Shown here: piece after piece, positions 41,726 through 50,481 of the stretch
How the letters are laid out: each line of letters opens with the position of its first letter
How positions within the stretch are numbered: position 1 is the stretch's first letter
NCBI RefSeq assembly: GCF_900091955.1
Contig: NZ_FMDF01000168.1
Span: 32,952-96,951, forward strand
DNA: 64,000 bases
From: Streptomyces sp. Ncost-T10-10d
GTDB lineage: Bacteria > Actinomycetota > Actinomycetes > Streptomycetales > Streptomycetaceae
Direction: 5' to 3'
Program-made: the position numbers and the translations under genes
The notes under the pieces: model-generated
Told to the model about the DNA's origin: nothing
The model's database searches: none
The model's input: the letters and a program-made list of their open reading frames with translations, nothing else

Positions 41726-42514
41726 ATGGCGACGCTCCCGAATCCGCTTCCTTCACTGGCCACCTCCGGGGTCCAACTACCGCCCGGTGCACTGGTCGAC
41801 GCGACGATCGACGGGCCGTGGCACGAGCCGCTGCTCTGGTACGCCGACGAGCCCGCCTCCCCCGGGACATGGGCCGAAATGCGCGCCGCAGGACGGCCGG
41901 TCGGGCTGCTCCCCGTGCTGATCGACGGCGGGAGGCGCGACCAGTGGCCCGAGACCTGGGATCTCATGCCGGACAGTGCGTCGTACCCCGGCGACCACGA
42001 CGCCGAGGAGGTGCTCGGCGAGTACTGGGCGGATTGCGCACCCGACGAGCTCGACGCCGCCGACGAGTGGCCGGGGCTGGCACCCTCCCCGGCTGCCGAC
42101 GGGCCCGACAAGCCGGACGATCTGGCGGCCGCGATAGCGGACGAGTGCACCGGCCCGGACGGCTGGTACCCCGGTACGCGGGCGGCGCTCGTCCCGGCTC
42201 GCCGCAGTGCGGACATCCCGGCGGCGATCGGCTGGTCGGGACCGGTGAACTACGAGGACGACGTGGCCCGGCTCTGCGCGGTGCTCCGCTCCTGGGAGGA
42301 CCGCTTCGGCATACGGGTCGTGGTGCTGGGCTTCGACACCCTGACCGTATCGGTCGCGCGTCCGCCCACCACCGTGGCCGAGGCGCGGGCGCTGGCCGCC
42401 GAGCACTTCGCGTTCTGCCCGGACAACATCAACCAGAACCCGCCGTACGACCTGGACGTCTATGCCGAGAAGCGGCTGCTGAACCAGGAGATCTGGTCGT
42501 TCTGGTGGGACTGA
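41726..42514 (+). CDS. DUF4253 domain protein
   Basis: 262 residues from ATG 41726. The C-terminal half carries the DUF4253 pattern: RLCAVLRSWEDRFGIRVVVLGFDTLTVSVARPP, then AEHFAFCPDNINQN and LLNQEIWSFWWD. DUF4253 proteins are widespread, soluble and uncharacterised. The N-terminal half is acidic, with PWHEPLLWYADEPAS. No partner is evident; two small genes follow on the same strand. Confidence 0.85.
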   Translation: MATLPNPLPSLATSGVQLPPGALVDATIDGPWHEPLLWYADEPASPGTWAEMRAAGRPVGLLPVLIDGGRRDQWPETWDLMPDSASYPGDHDAEEVLGEYWADCAPDELDAADEWPGLAPSPAADGPDKPDDLAAAIADECTGPDGWYPGTRAALVPARRSADIPAAIGWSGPVNYEDDVARLCAVLRSWEDRFGIRVVVLGFDTLTVSVARPPTTVAEARALAAEHFAFCPDNINQNPPYDLDVYAEKRLLNQEIWSFWWD

Positions 42515-42562
42515 GTACGACAACTCATGCGGGCTTCCCTGACGTCGAGTTGACTCGTACGC

Positions 42563-42907
42563 ATGCCCGAAGACGTCATGAACGCCCGTCCCCAGCGTGC
42601 CTGGATCGCGTCGCTGATCTCCACGATCGTGACGCTGCCGCTCGCGTTCTTCGCCCTGGTTTTCGGCGGGGTCTCGCCGATGGCCTGCGACTCCTGCTCG
42701 CAGGCCGATTCCGACCGGTTCGACAGCAGCTTCGGTCCCGCCTGGACCGTTCTCTGCTGCGGTCTGGTTCTGGCACTCGTCGTACTGGTGGCGAGCTGGG
42801 TGTTCTGCCGTCGCAAGCCTCCGGCCGGTGTCGCCCTCGCCGTGTCCGCACCCGGAACTGTTTTCTTCGCGTGGGTGATGTTCATGGCCCTGGTCGACTG
42901 GCCCTGA
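42563..42907 (+). CDS. small three-helix membrane protein
   Basis: 114 residues. Hydrophobic helices: ASLISTIVTLPLAFFALVFG, AWTVLCCGLVLALVVLVASW and VALAVSAPGTVFFAWVMFMA, with a Cys-containing loop (MACDSCSQ) between the first two. The start could also be the ATG at 42578; neither has a strong ribosome site. It is followed after 14 bases by a frameshifted HEAT-type gene. Function unknown. Confidence 0.65.
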   Translation: MPEDVMNARPQRAWIASLISTIVTLPLAFFALVFGGVSPMACDSCSQADSDRFDSSFGPAWTVLCCGLVLALVVLVASWVFCRRKPPAGVALAVSAPGTVFFAWVMFMALVDWP

Positions 42908-42921
42908 CAGAAAGCACCGGC

Positions 42922-43514
42922 ATGAACCGAACGGTCGAGGACCTCGACCGCCTCGTCGAGGAGTTCCGCGCCCTGCCCGCCGCCGACGACCGCAAGCGCG
43001 AGATCGTCGCGGAACTGGACGATGTCCCCGACGCGCTGCCCTTCCTGATCGCGGTCGTCGCCGACCCGGGGGAGTACGACCTCGCCCGCGTCGAGGCCGC
43101 CACGATCCTCCGTCTGTGGCCCCGGACGACCCGGCCACCCGCCGCGCCGCGGGCCGGGGCTTGCTGACCGCACTGCATGACCCCGAGGAGGACCTGGTCC
43201 GCGAGTATGCGGCCGGGGCTCTCGGCCCCTACGCCGACGACCCGGCGGTCGACCAGGCCCTGACCACCGCCCTGCGGTCCGACGAGGAGCCCCTCGTACG
43301 GGACAACGCCCTGGCCGCCGTCGAGGAGGTGGGCCCGAGCGATGCCCGTACCGACGTACTGCGCGCCCTCGTCCAGGACCCCGGCCTCGGCCGGGCGGCG
43401 GCCCGCATCCTGACGGCGTGGGGCCGGAACCCGGACACTCCGGCCCCGAGCCCCCTCTCTCCGGCTACTGAATCCGGAAACTGTCCACGATCAGGTAGTC
43501 GCCCGTCTTCATGA
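42922..43514 (+). pseudogene. HEAT-repeat protein gene with a one-base frameshift
   Basis: From ATG 42922 the frame encodes EDLDRLVEEFRALPAADDRK and on to EAATILRLW, then derails into Arg/Pro-rich nonsense. The -1 frame continues sensibly as APDDPATRRAAGRGLLTALHDPEEDLVREYAAGALGPYADDPAVDQAL with further HEAT-like helices, ending at 43514. Restoring one G near 43118-43119 gives a 197-residue HEAT-repeat protein. The last 50 bases overlap the 3' end of the convergent beta-helix gene. Confidence 0.65.
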
Positions 43515-46314
43515 CACCCCTGAGGGTGTGCACACCTGGGGCCAGCCCGGTCCGGCTGAAGACGGTCTTCTGATGCACGCGCGTGGCGTTGTAGTTGTCG
43601 ATCGTGCCCACGGACCGGCCGTCGATGAAGAGCTCGACCTCGCCCTCATCGGTGTTGACCTGGGTGATGAGATCGATCGCGGTCCCGTTGAAGGCGAGCT
43701 CGAAGGAGTCCCCCTTGCCCTGGGTGGCGTGCACATCGTCGGCCCAGCCGCCCGCGCCGCCCCGGAACCTGTTCTTCCAGTCCCAGCCGGTGCCGGTGTA
43801 GACGACGCCGGAGGTGTTGTTGATCTGCTGGACTCCGGTGGGCTTGCGCAGGGTCACCTGGGCGGACGACTGATTCCGCCAGACCTTCAGCGTGACATCG
43901 GCTCCGGGGGCGGTCTGGTTGTACGCGAGCCAGAAGCTGTCGCGGTCGGTGACCGGCCGGCCGTCGATCTCCCGGATGACGTCATTGGCGCGCAGCCCCT
44001 GCCGGTACGCCTCCGAGGTGCTCGGAACGGAGGCGAGATGCAGGCCGTCGGTGTCGGTCAGTCCGGTGGCGGACTTGATCGCGTCGGAGTAGATCCGTGT
44101 CACCGGAACGCCGAGCAGCGGTTCCGGAAGGGCGTCCAGGGTGTCGGTGTCAGGAGCCTCCGTGGGCCAGGTGAGCGGGGGCGGGGTGGGGGATCCGGCC
44201 TTGCCGAAACCGTCCATCGCGATGTTGTGGAAGCCGAGTGCCAGGGCGGGTGAGTCGGGCTGGACGGTGTAGTCGAGCTTGGCCGGGTCGGCGAACGGGG
44301 AGGCGCCCGCGAACTTCGGGTCGGCGATCACTGAGCGGGTGTCCAGCCCGTTCGCCCGCCAGGCGTCGTTGAGGCCCTGGACGGCCCCGCCGTCGTTCCA
44401 GAACAGGTTGTCATTGATGACGGGCTTGCTTCTGGCCATGTCGACCTGAATCAGGCTGTAGGGGGTGTCGGTGACGAAGACGTTCTTCTCGACGACGTCG
44501 CCGCTGTCCGCGAACCAGACGTGGAAGTGCGCGCCGCCGTTGACGAAGACGTTGTTGCGTACGGTCCGGTGAAAGCCTTCGCGGAGCTTGACCCCGCCGT
44601 TGAGCAGCAGGTTGTCCTCGATGAGGTAGTTCGAGCTGCCGTCGTCGAGGTCGATGTCCCAGTGCGAGGAGTGCCGGATCCGGTTGTGGCGGATGACGGT
44701 GGTCTCCATCGCGTCCAGCTTGGCGTACGACTTCTTCGTCGCGTCGTCGGCGGACAGCGGCCAGAAGCGGTCCCGGCCCCAGGAGTTGAAGGGGCCGTGG
44801 TCGGACGTCTCCTTGACGCAGTTGAAGATGTCGTTGTTCTCGATGAGGTGGCCGCCCCACGTACCGTCGTTGATGTCGACGCACGCGCGGGGACCGTCGT
44901 GGATGGTGTTGCCGTCCACGGTGACGCGGCGGCTCATCGATATCTGCACGCCGGAGGTCTGCTTCTCGAACTGCCCGTTGTCGTGCATGTAGTTGTCGCG
45001 GACGCTGATGTCACGGGGGTAGTTCTCGGTCTTCGGTCCGGGCCGGGTGTCGCTGATGGTCCTGCGCATACTGTCCCAGGTGGAAGGCTCGCGGACCGCG
45101 TCCGGGTTGCCGATGACCGCGACGTCGGAGGCCCCCGAGTGGCTGAACTCATTGCCCGAGACGACGTCGTGGTTGTTGTACCCGTCGACCAGGAGCGCGT
45201 TGCCGCCGAGCTGGTCGAAGTGTGAGTCGCGTACGGAGACGTTCTCGGTGTTCTTCAGATGGACCGCTGCCGCTCGCGCAAGGGCCCAGTCCCCGAGCTG
45301 GAGCTTCTCGTACGGCGTGTTGAAGAGCGTGCGGTGGGTCTGGGTGAAGGTGAAGCCGGAGAGGGTCAGATGGCGGACGGCGTCGTCCGGCCCCTTGCCC
45401 GCCACCCGGATCAGTTCGTTCTGCTCGGCCGTCTCGACGCGGGCCCCGGCGGGATCGACGCCCGCGGGAGGATAGAAGTAGAGCTTCCCGGCGGGCTTGT
45501 CGTAGAACCACTCGCCGGGGGCGTCGAGCTCCTCGAAGACGTTCTCGACCATGCGGTACGTGCTGTGCAGGCCGCTGCCCCGGTTGTTGTCGCCGACCCA
45601 CGCCAGCTCAGGCGTGCCGTCCGCCTTCACGCCGGTGACCTTGAAGGAGTTCCCGCCCCACATGCCGTCGTGCAGACCGCGCACGAGCGCTGTCGTCGGA
45701 TTCTTCCAACGGGCCACGCGCTGGGCGGAGATGGCGTCCGCCGCGTAGCCGCCGAGGATCGTCGTGCTCGGATCGTGGTCGGGGTAGCGGGCGAGCGTCT
45801 GCCGCTGTCCGTCGAGGAAGAGGCCGTCGAAGTCGAGGCCGGCCCCGATGTCGGCAACCTTGACCGTGCCGGAGTAGGACCTCCAACGAGGTGCGAGTGC
45901 ACGGCCACCGCTGAGCACGACGTGCTCGCCGGGCGCGGCGACGTAACGGACCGGAGCCTTGGCGGTACCGGAGTCGGCGGCGGTGAATTCCAGCGTGGAC
46001 CGCAGCCGGTACGTACCACCGTGCACCACGACATCGACCGGTCTCCTCTCCCGCACACCTTTGCGCAATGACGTACGGACGGCCTCCTGAGCTCGCTCCA
46101 GTGTCCGGAACGGCTTCGCCGCCGAGCCCTTGGCCCGGTCATCGCCGTGGGGCGAGACATGAAAGGTGACTGCCTCATCACCACGGCTTCCGGCGGCGGC
46201 AGGCCCGGCAGGCAGTACGGCCAGCCCGGCGCCCAGCGCGGCGGTGGCCACGACGGCTGTCAGCGCTGAGGCCGGGCTTCGGCGGCGAGAGCGGGAACCT
46301 GGGACAGTGCGCAT
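43465..46314 (-). CDS. large secreted right-handed beta-helix protein with PDZ-like domain
   Basis: 949 residues. ATG 46314 is preceded by GAGGAG; a GTG six bases further upstream is too close to that site. The signal peptide is Arg-rich and ends near PAGPAAAG. An N-terminal fold (FHVSPHGDDRAKGSAAKPFRTLERAQEAV) is typical of parallel beta-helix lyases and glycosidases. Many beta-helix turns follow over residues 200-600 (VSVRDSHFDQLGGNALLVDG, VIRHNRIRHSSHWDIDLDD, LIEDNLLLNGG). Near residue 720 comes a PDZ-like domain (GLRANDVIREIDGRPVTDRDSF). The C-terminal domain is a carbohydrate-binding beta-sandwich. It is probably a secreted polysaccharide-active enzyme, substrate unknown. Confidence 0.86.
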   Translation of the reverse strand: MRTVPGSRSRRRSPASALTAVVATAALGAGLAVLPAGPAAAGSRGDEAVTFHVSPHGDDRAKGSAAKPFRTLERAQEAVRTSLRKGVRERRPVDVVVHGGTYRLRSTLEFTAADSGTAKAPVRYVAAPGEHVVLSGGRALAPRWRSYSGTVKVADIGAGLDFDGLFLDGQRQTLARYPDHDPSTTILGGYAADAISAQRVARWKNPTTALVRGLHDGMWGGNSFKVTGVKADGTPELAWVGDNNRGSGLHSTYRMVENVFEELDAPGEWFYDKPAGKLYFYPPAGVDPAGARVETAEQNELIRVAGKGPDDAVRHLTLSGFTFTQTHRTLFNTPYEKLQLGDWALARAAAVHLKNTENVSVRDSHFDQLGGNALLVDGYNNHDVVSGNEFSHSGASDVAVIGNPDAVREPSTWDSMRRTISDTRPGPKTENYPRDISVRDNYMHDNGQFEKQTSGVQISMSRRVTVDGNTIHDGPRACVDINDGTWGGHLIENNDIFNCVKETSDHGPFNSWGRDRFWPLSADDATKKSYAKLDAMETTVIRHNRIRHSSHWDIDLDDGSSNYLIEDNLLLNGGVKLREGFHRTVRNNVFVNGGAHFHVWFADSGDVVEKNVFVTDTPYSLIQVDMARSKPVINDNLFWNDGGAVQGLNDAWRANGLDTRSVIADPKFAGASPFADPAKLDYTVQPDSPALALGFHNIAMDGFGKAGSPTPPPLTWPTEAPDTDTLDALPEPLLGVPVTRIYSDAIKSATGLTDTDGLHLASVPSTSEAYRQGLRANDVIREIDGRPVTDRDSFWLAYNQTAPGADVTLKVWRNQSSAQVTLRKPTGVQQINNTSGVVYTGTGWDWKNRFRGGAGGWADDVHATQGKGDSFELAFNGTAIDLITQVNTDEGEVELFIDGRSVGTIDNYNATRVHQKTVFSRTGLAPGVHTLRGVMKTGDYLIVDSFRIQ

Positions 46315-46461
46315 CGGCACTCCTCATCGACGGTCACATCGGGTCGGCTTCCATGAAAGTCAGGCATCCAATGTTTGCGCCCAACTTCTGCGTGTTGCAC
46401 GGGGCAGTCGCGCCGAAAGCTATAAATACATCGGATGACCGTCAAGGGGTTGAGTCAAAAA

Positions 46462-46503
46462 GAGCCCCCCGTCCGTCCCGGAATCGGGACGGACGGGGGG
46501 CTC
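46462..46503 (-). terminator. 19-bp perfect stem terminator for the hem transcript
   Basis: Perfect 19-bp stem (46462-46480 with 46485-46503; core gccccccgtccgtcccg) with the tetraloop gaat. Read leftward it is followed by tctttttg, a U-rich tract rare in this GC-rich genome. It lies about 195 bases past the hemB stop and is a canonical rho-independent terminator for leftward transcription. Confidence 0.85.
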
Positions 46504-46537
46504 ACCGGCCGAGTGCGGCCGAAGACTCGGCGCCCGG

Positions 46538-46654
46538 CACCTGGCCTCGACGGGCAGCAGCGGCACGGTCCCACCGGGCATCGGCACCGCCGCGGTGCTC
46601 GCCGCGGGCACCGGCCTGGTCGTGGCGGCCCGCCGCCGGTCCGAGCGGGCCTGA
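46538..46654 (+). pseudogene. orphan LAxTG cell-wall sorting signal (remnant of a sortase-anchored protein)
   Basis: The plus frame ending at TGA 46652-46654 reads HLASTGSSGTVPPG, then GTAAVLAAGTGLVVAARRR and a short tail. A LASTG motif, a hydrophobic helix and an Arg-rich end form a complete sorting signal of the class E sortase (LAxTG) type. No start codon or upstream domain is joined to it in frame, because the terminator hairpin lies just upstream. It appears to be the tail of a lost surface protein. Confidence 0.6.
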
Positions 46655-46698
46655 CGCCCAGGGCCCCGCCCAACCGGACGGGACCTCTCGGGCAACGC

Positions 46699-47697
46699 TC
46701 AGCGACCGCCCAGCCGCTGCGCGACCTCCGTCGCCCAGTACGTCAGGATCATCTGCGCACCGGCCCGGCGGATGCCGGTCAGGCTCTCCATGATCGCCGC
46801 GTCCCGGTCGATCCAGCCCTTCTCCGCGGCGGCCTCGATCATCGCGTACTCACCGCTGACCTGGTACGCGGCGACCGGCACGTCCACCGAGTCGGCGACC
46901 TTGGCAAGGACGTCGAGGTACGGTCCGGCCGGCTTGACCATGACCATGTCGGCGCCCTCTTCGAGGTCGAGCGCCAGCTCGCGCAGGGACTCACGGGCGT
47001 TCGCCGGGTCCTGCTGGTACGTCTTGCGGTCGCCCTTGAGCGAGGAGCCGACGGCCTCGCGGAACGGCCCGTAGAACGCCGACGAGTACTTCGCGGTGTA
47101 GGCGAGGATCGAGACGTCCTCATGGCCCGCCTGGTCGAGCGCATCGCGGGTGACACCGACCTGGCCGTCCATCATGCCGCTGGGGCCGACCACATGGGCG
47201 CCCGCGTCGGCCTGGACCTGGGCCATCTCGGCGTACCGCTCCAGCGTCGCGTCGTTGTCGATGCGGCCGTCGGCGGTCAGGACGCCGCAGTGGCCGTGGT
47301 CGGTGTACTCGTCCAGGCACAGGTCCGACATGACGACGAGATCGTCACCGACCTCCTCGCGCACCGCGCGCAGACCGACCTGGAGGATGCCGTCCGGGTC
47401 CGTGCCCGCCGTGCCCCGGGCGTCCTTCTTCTCGTCCGCGGGAACGCCGTAGAGCATGATCCCGGAGACCCCGGCCGACACCGCATCGACCGCGGCCTTC
47501 CGCAGGGTGTCCAGGGTGTGCTGCTGGACGCCGGGCATGGCCGAGATGGCGACGGGCGCGTCGATGCCCTCGCGCACGAACGCGGGCAGGATCAGGTTCG
47601 CCGGGTCGAGCCGTGTCTCGGCGACCATGCGCCGCATCGTCGGGGTCGTCCGCAGCCGCCGGGGGCGGGAGCCGGGGAAGTTTCCGTACACAGTCAT
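46699..47697 (-). CDS. hemB: porphobilinogen synthase (delta-aminolevulinate dehydratase)
   Basis: 332 residues from ATG 47697. It joins two aminolevulinates to porphobilinogen. The active-site lysines lie in AYTAKYSSAFYGPFREA and VMVKPAGPYLD. The metal segment DLCLDEYTDHGHCG keeps fewer cysteines than zinc enzymes, fitting a magnesium-type enzyme. It follows hemD by 130 bases, with a hairpin between them, so it may be partly independent of the rex-hemACD message. A strong terminator lies downstream. Confidence 0.96.
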   Translation of the reverse strand: MTVYGNFPGSRPRRLRTTPTMRRMVAETRLDPANLILPAFVREGIDAPVAISAMPGVQQHTLDTLRKAAVDAVSAGVSGIMLYGVPADEKKDARGTAGTDPDGILQVGLRAVREEVGDDLVVMSDLCLDEYTDHGHCGVLTADGRIDNDATLERYAEMAQVQADAGAHVVGPSGMMDGQVGVTRDALDQAGHEDVSILAYTAKYSSAFYGPFREAVGSSLKGDRKTYQQDPANARESLRELALDLEEGADMVMVKPAGPYLDVLAKVADSVDVPVAAYQVSGEYAMIEAAAEKGWIDRDAAIMESLTGIRRAGAQMILTYWATEVAQRLGGR

Positions 47698-47768
47698 GCT
47701 TCGAGACTAGACCCGTACACATCACCGTCTTACCGACACCCGTGCCGGGAAAAGCAGGGGCGGAAACG

Positions 47769-47810
47769 GACCGGGCGGCCCGGCCACCGAAGCAGCCGGA
47801 CCGCCCGGTC
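47769..47810 (-). terminator. hairpin between hemD and hemB
   Basis: gaccgggcgg (47769-47778) pairs with ccgcccggtc (47801-47810), with further partial pairing inside the 22-base loop. It lies 18 bases past the hemD stop and could attenuate read-through into hemB. Confidence 0.5.
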
Positions 47811-47827
47811 CTCATACGTCACAGACG

Positions 47828-49498
47828 TCAGGTCGTCGTACGACGCCGCCGCGCCCCCGGGCGCCGCTCGCTCGGCCGCGTCACCGGGTCACCGGCCTCC
47901 TTCGCCGCCTCCCGGCGCCGCTCACCGAACTCGGCGAGGGCCTCGGCCAGCTTGTGCACCGAAGGCTCCGGCGACAGGACGTCGACGCGCAGACCGTGCT
48001 CCTCGGCGGTCTTCGCCGTCGCCGGGCCGATACACGCGATGACCGTCACATTGTGCGGCTTGCCCGCGATGCCGACGAGGTTCCGGACGGTCGACGACGA
48101 GGTGAAGAGCACCGCGTCGAAGCCGCCGCCCTTGATGGCCTCACGCGTGTCCGCGGGCGGCGGCGAGGCGCGGACCGTGCGGTACGCGGTGACGTCGTCG
48201 ACCTCCCAGCCCAGCTCGATGAGCCCGGCCACCAGCGTCTCGGTGGCGATGTCGGCGCGCGGCAGGAAGACGCGGTCGATCGGGTCGAAGACCGGGTCGT
48301 ACGGCGGCCAGTCCTCCAGCAGACCGGCGGCGGACTGCTCACCGGACGGCACCAGGTCCGGCTTCACACCGAAATCGACGAGCGCGGCGGCGGTCTGCTC
48401 GCCGACGGCCGCGACCTTGATCCCGGCAAAGGCACGGGCGTCGAGCCCGTACTCCTCGAACTTCTCCCGGACGGCCTTCACGGCGTTCACGCTGGTGAAG
48501 GCGATCCACTCGTAGCGGCCCGTGACCAGACCCTTGACCGCGCGCTCCATCTGCTGGGGCGTACGCGGCGGCTCGACGGCGATCGTCGGAACCTCGTGCG
48601 GCACGGCACCGTACGAACGAAGCTGGTCGGAGAGCGACGCGGACTGCTCCTTGGTACGCGGGACGAGCACCTTCCAGCCGAACAGCGGCTTGGACTCGAA
48701 CCACGCGAGCTGGTCGCGCTGGGCGGCGGAGCTGCGCTCACCGACCACGGCTATGACGGGCTGGTGCCCCTCCGGCGACGGGAGGACCTTCGCCTGCTTC
48801 AGGACCTGGGCGATCGTCCCGAGGGTCGCCGTCCAGGTGCGCTGGCGGGTGGTCGTACCGGCCACCGTCACGGTCAGTGGGGTGTCGGGCTTGCGGCCCG
48901 CCGAGACCAGCTCACCGGCGGCCGAGGCCACCGAGTCGAGCGTCGTCGAGATGACGGCCGTGGCATCGCTCGCGCCGACCTCGGTCCAGCAGCGGTCCGA
49001 GGCGGTACGGGCGTCGACGAACCGGATGTCGGCGCCCTGCGTGTCACGCAGCGGCACACCGGCGTACGCGGGCACGCCCACGACGTTGGCGACACCCGGT
49101 ACGACCTCGAAGGGGACACCGGCGGTGGCGCAGGCGAGCATCTCGGCGCCGGCGTTCCCGTCCAGTCCCGGGTCGCCGGAAACGGCACGGACGACCCGCC
49201 TGCCGCCCTTGGCTGCCTCCATGACAAGATTGGCCGCATCCCTGAGAACGGGAACACCGGCGGCTGTTGACTGCGCGTCAACAACCGCCAGCTCAGGCGT
49301 GCTTACGCCTGCCCGCGCATGGCAGCGAATAACGCCGAGAACGTCCGGCTCGGCGACAAGGACGTCCGCGCTCGCGAGCGCCTCGACAGCGCGCAGAGTC
49401 AGCAGTCCCGGGTCGCCGGGACCGGCGCCGAGGAAGGTGACGTGCCCTTGTGCGGACAGGGCCGGAAAGTCGGATGCGGCGGGGCCGGTGGGGCTCAA
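47828..49498 (-). CDS. hemD: uroporphyrinogen-III C-methyltransferase / synthase fusion
   Basis: 556 residues from TTG 49498, whose bases overlap the hemC stop (TTGA). The N-terminal half is a SUMT/CobA domain: HVTFLGAGPGDPGLLTLRAVEAL (nucleotide loop), then GDPGLDGNAGAEMLACATAGVP. The C-terminal half (from about residue 260) is uroporphyrinogen-III synthase (LVPRTKEQSASLSDQLRSYGA, VNAVKAVREKFEEYGLDARA, VLFTSSSTVRNLVG). The fusion closes the tetrapyrrole ring and methylates it for sirohaem/cobalamin, at the branch point to haem. This fusion is normal in actinomycetes. Confidence 0.93.
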   Translation of the reverse strand: MSPTGPAASDFPALSAQGHVTFLGAGPGDPGLLTLRAVEALASADVLVAEPDVLGVIRCHARAGVSTPELAVVDAQSTAAGVPVLRDAANLVMEAAKGGRRVVRAVSGDPGLDGNAGAEMLACATAGVPFEVVPGVANVVGVPAYAGVPLRDTQGADIRFVDARTASDRCWTEVGASDATAVISTTLDSVASAAGELVSAGRKPDTPLTVTVAGTTTRQRTWTATLGTIAQVLKQAKVLPSPEGHQPVIAVVGERSSAAQRDQLAWFESKPLFGWKVLVPRTKEQSASLSDQLRSYGAVPHEVPTIAVEPPRTPQQMERAVKGLVTGRYEWIAFTSVNAVKAVREKFEEYGLDARAFAGIKVAAVGEQTAAALVDFGVKPDLVPSGEQSAAGLLEDWPPYDPVFDPIDRVFLPRADIATETLVAGLIELGWEVDDVTAYRTVRASPPPADTREAIKGGGFDAVLFTSSSTVRNLVGIAGKPHNVTVIACIGPATAKTAEEHGLRVDVLSPEPSVHKLAEALAEFGERRREAAKEAGDPVTRPSERRPGARRRRTTT

Positions 49499-50481
49499 AG
49501 TGCTCGCTCCCCCATAAGACCGGCCGCACCCTTGGCGAGCATCTCGGCCGCGAGTTCGCGACCGAGGGCCGCCGCGTCGTCGTGCGACGTGGGGACGGGA
49601 CCGGTGGTGGACATCTGTACCAGCGAGGAACCGTCGGTGGAACCGACGACACCGCGCAGGCGCAGTTCGTTGACAGCCTGTCCGTCGACCAGGAGGTCGG
49701 CCAGCGCACCCACAGGTGCGGAGCAACCGGCCTCCAGGGCGGCGAGCAGGGCACGCTCGGCGGTCACGGCGGCCCGGGAGTACGGGTCGTCGAGCTCGGC
49801 GAGCGCGGCGGCGAGGTCTGCGCTGGTCGCAGCGCATTCGATCGCCAGTGCTCCCTGGCCGGGAGCGGGCAGGACGGTGTCGACCGACAGGAAGTCGGTC
49901 ACCTCACCGATCCGACCGAGGCGGCTGAGCCCGGCCGCGGCGAGTACCACCGCGTCCAGCTCCCCGCTTCGTACAAATCCGATACGCGTATCGACGTTCC
50001 CCCGGATCGGCACGGTCTCGATGTCGAGGCCGTGGTTACGGGCGTACGCGTTGAGCTGCGCCATGCGGCGCGGCGAGCCGGTGCCTATGCGCGCACCGGA
50101 CGGCAGCTGCTCGAAGGTCAGCCCGTCCCGCGCCACCAGTACGTCGCGCGGGTCCTCGCGCACCGGTACGGCGGCCAGCACGAGGCCCTCGGGCTGGGTG
50201 GTCGGCAGGTCCTTGAGCGAGTGGACGGCGAAGTCCACCTCGCCGCGCAGCAGCGCGTCACGCAGCGCCGCGACGAACACGCCGGTGCCGCCGATCTGCG
50301 CGAGGTGCTCCCGGGAGGTGTCGCCGTACGTGGTGATCTCGACGAGCTCGACGGCGCGCCCGGTCACCTCGCTGACCGCGTCGGCGACGAGGCCGGACTG
50401 CGCCATGGCGAGCTTGCTGCGCCGGGTCCCCAGCCGCAGCGGCTCGGTGGCCCCCGCGCCCAGGGGTGAGTTGTCGGTCAT
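49495..50481 (-). CDS. hemC: hydroxymethylbilane synthase (porphobilinogen deaminase)
   Basis: 328 residues from ATG 50481, which overlaps the hemA stop (ATGA). Signatures: LGTRRSKLAMAQSGLVAD, EVDFAVHSLKDLPTTQPEGL, GTGSPRRMAQLNA and GNVDTRIGFV. The dipyrromethane cofactor cysteine lies in ALEAGCSAPVGALA. It polymerises four porphobilinogens. It is the third gene of the rex-hemACD operon. Confidence 0.96.
   Translation of the reverse strand: MTDNSPLGAGATEPLRLGTRRSKLAMAQSGLVADAVSEVTGRAVELVEITTYGDTSREHLAQIGGTGVFVAALRDALLRGEVDFAVHSLKDLPTTQPEGLVLAAVPVREDPRDVLVARDGLTFEQLPSGARIGTGSPRRMAQLNAYARNHGLDIETVPIRGNVDTRIGFVRSGELDAVVLAAAGLSRLGRIGEVTDFLSVDTVLPAPGQGALAIECAATSADLAAALAELDDPYSRAAVTAERALLAALEAGCSAPVGALADLLVDGQAVNELRLRGVVGSTDGSSLVQMSTTGPVPTSHDDAAALGRELAAEMLAKGAAGLMGERAL

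Noticed and set aside
46435..48042. A long rightward frame covering the hem terminator and hemB
   Set aside because: Antisense shadow of hemB, crossing a strong terminator hairpin, with no domain.
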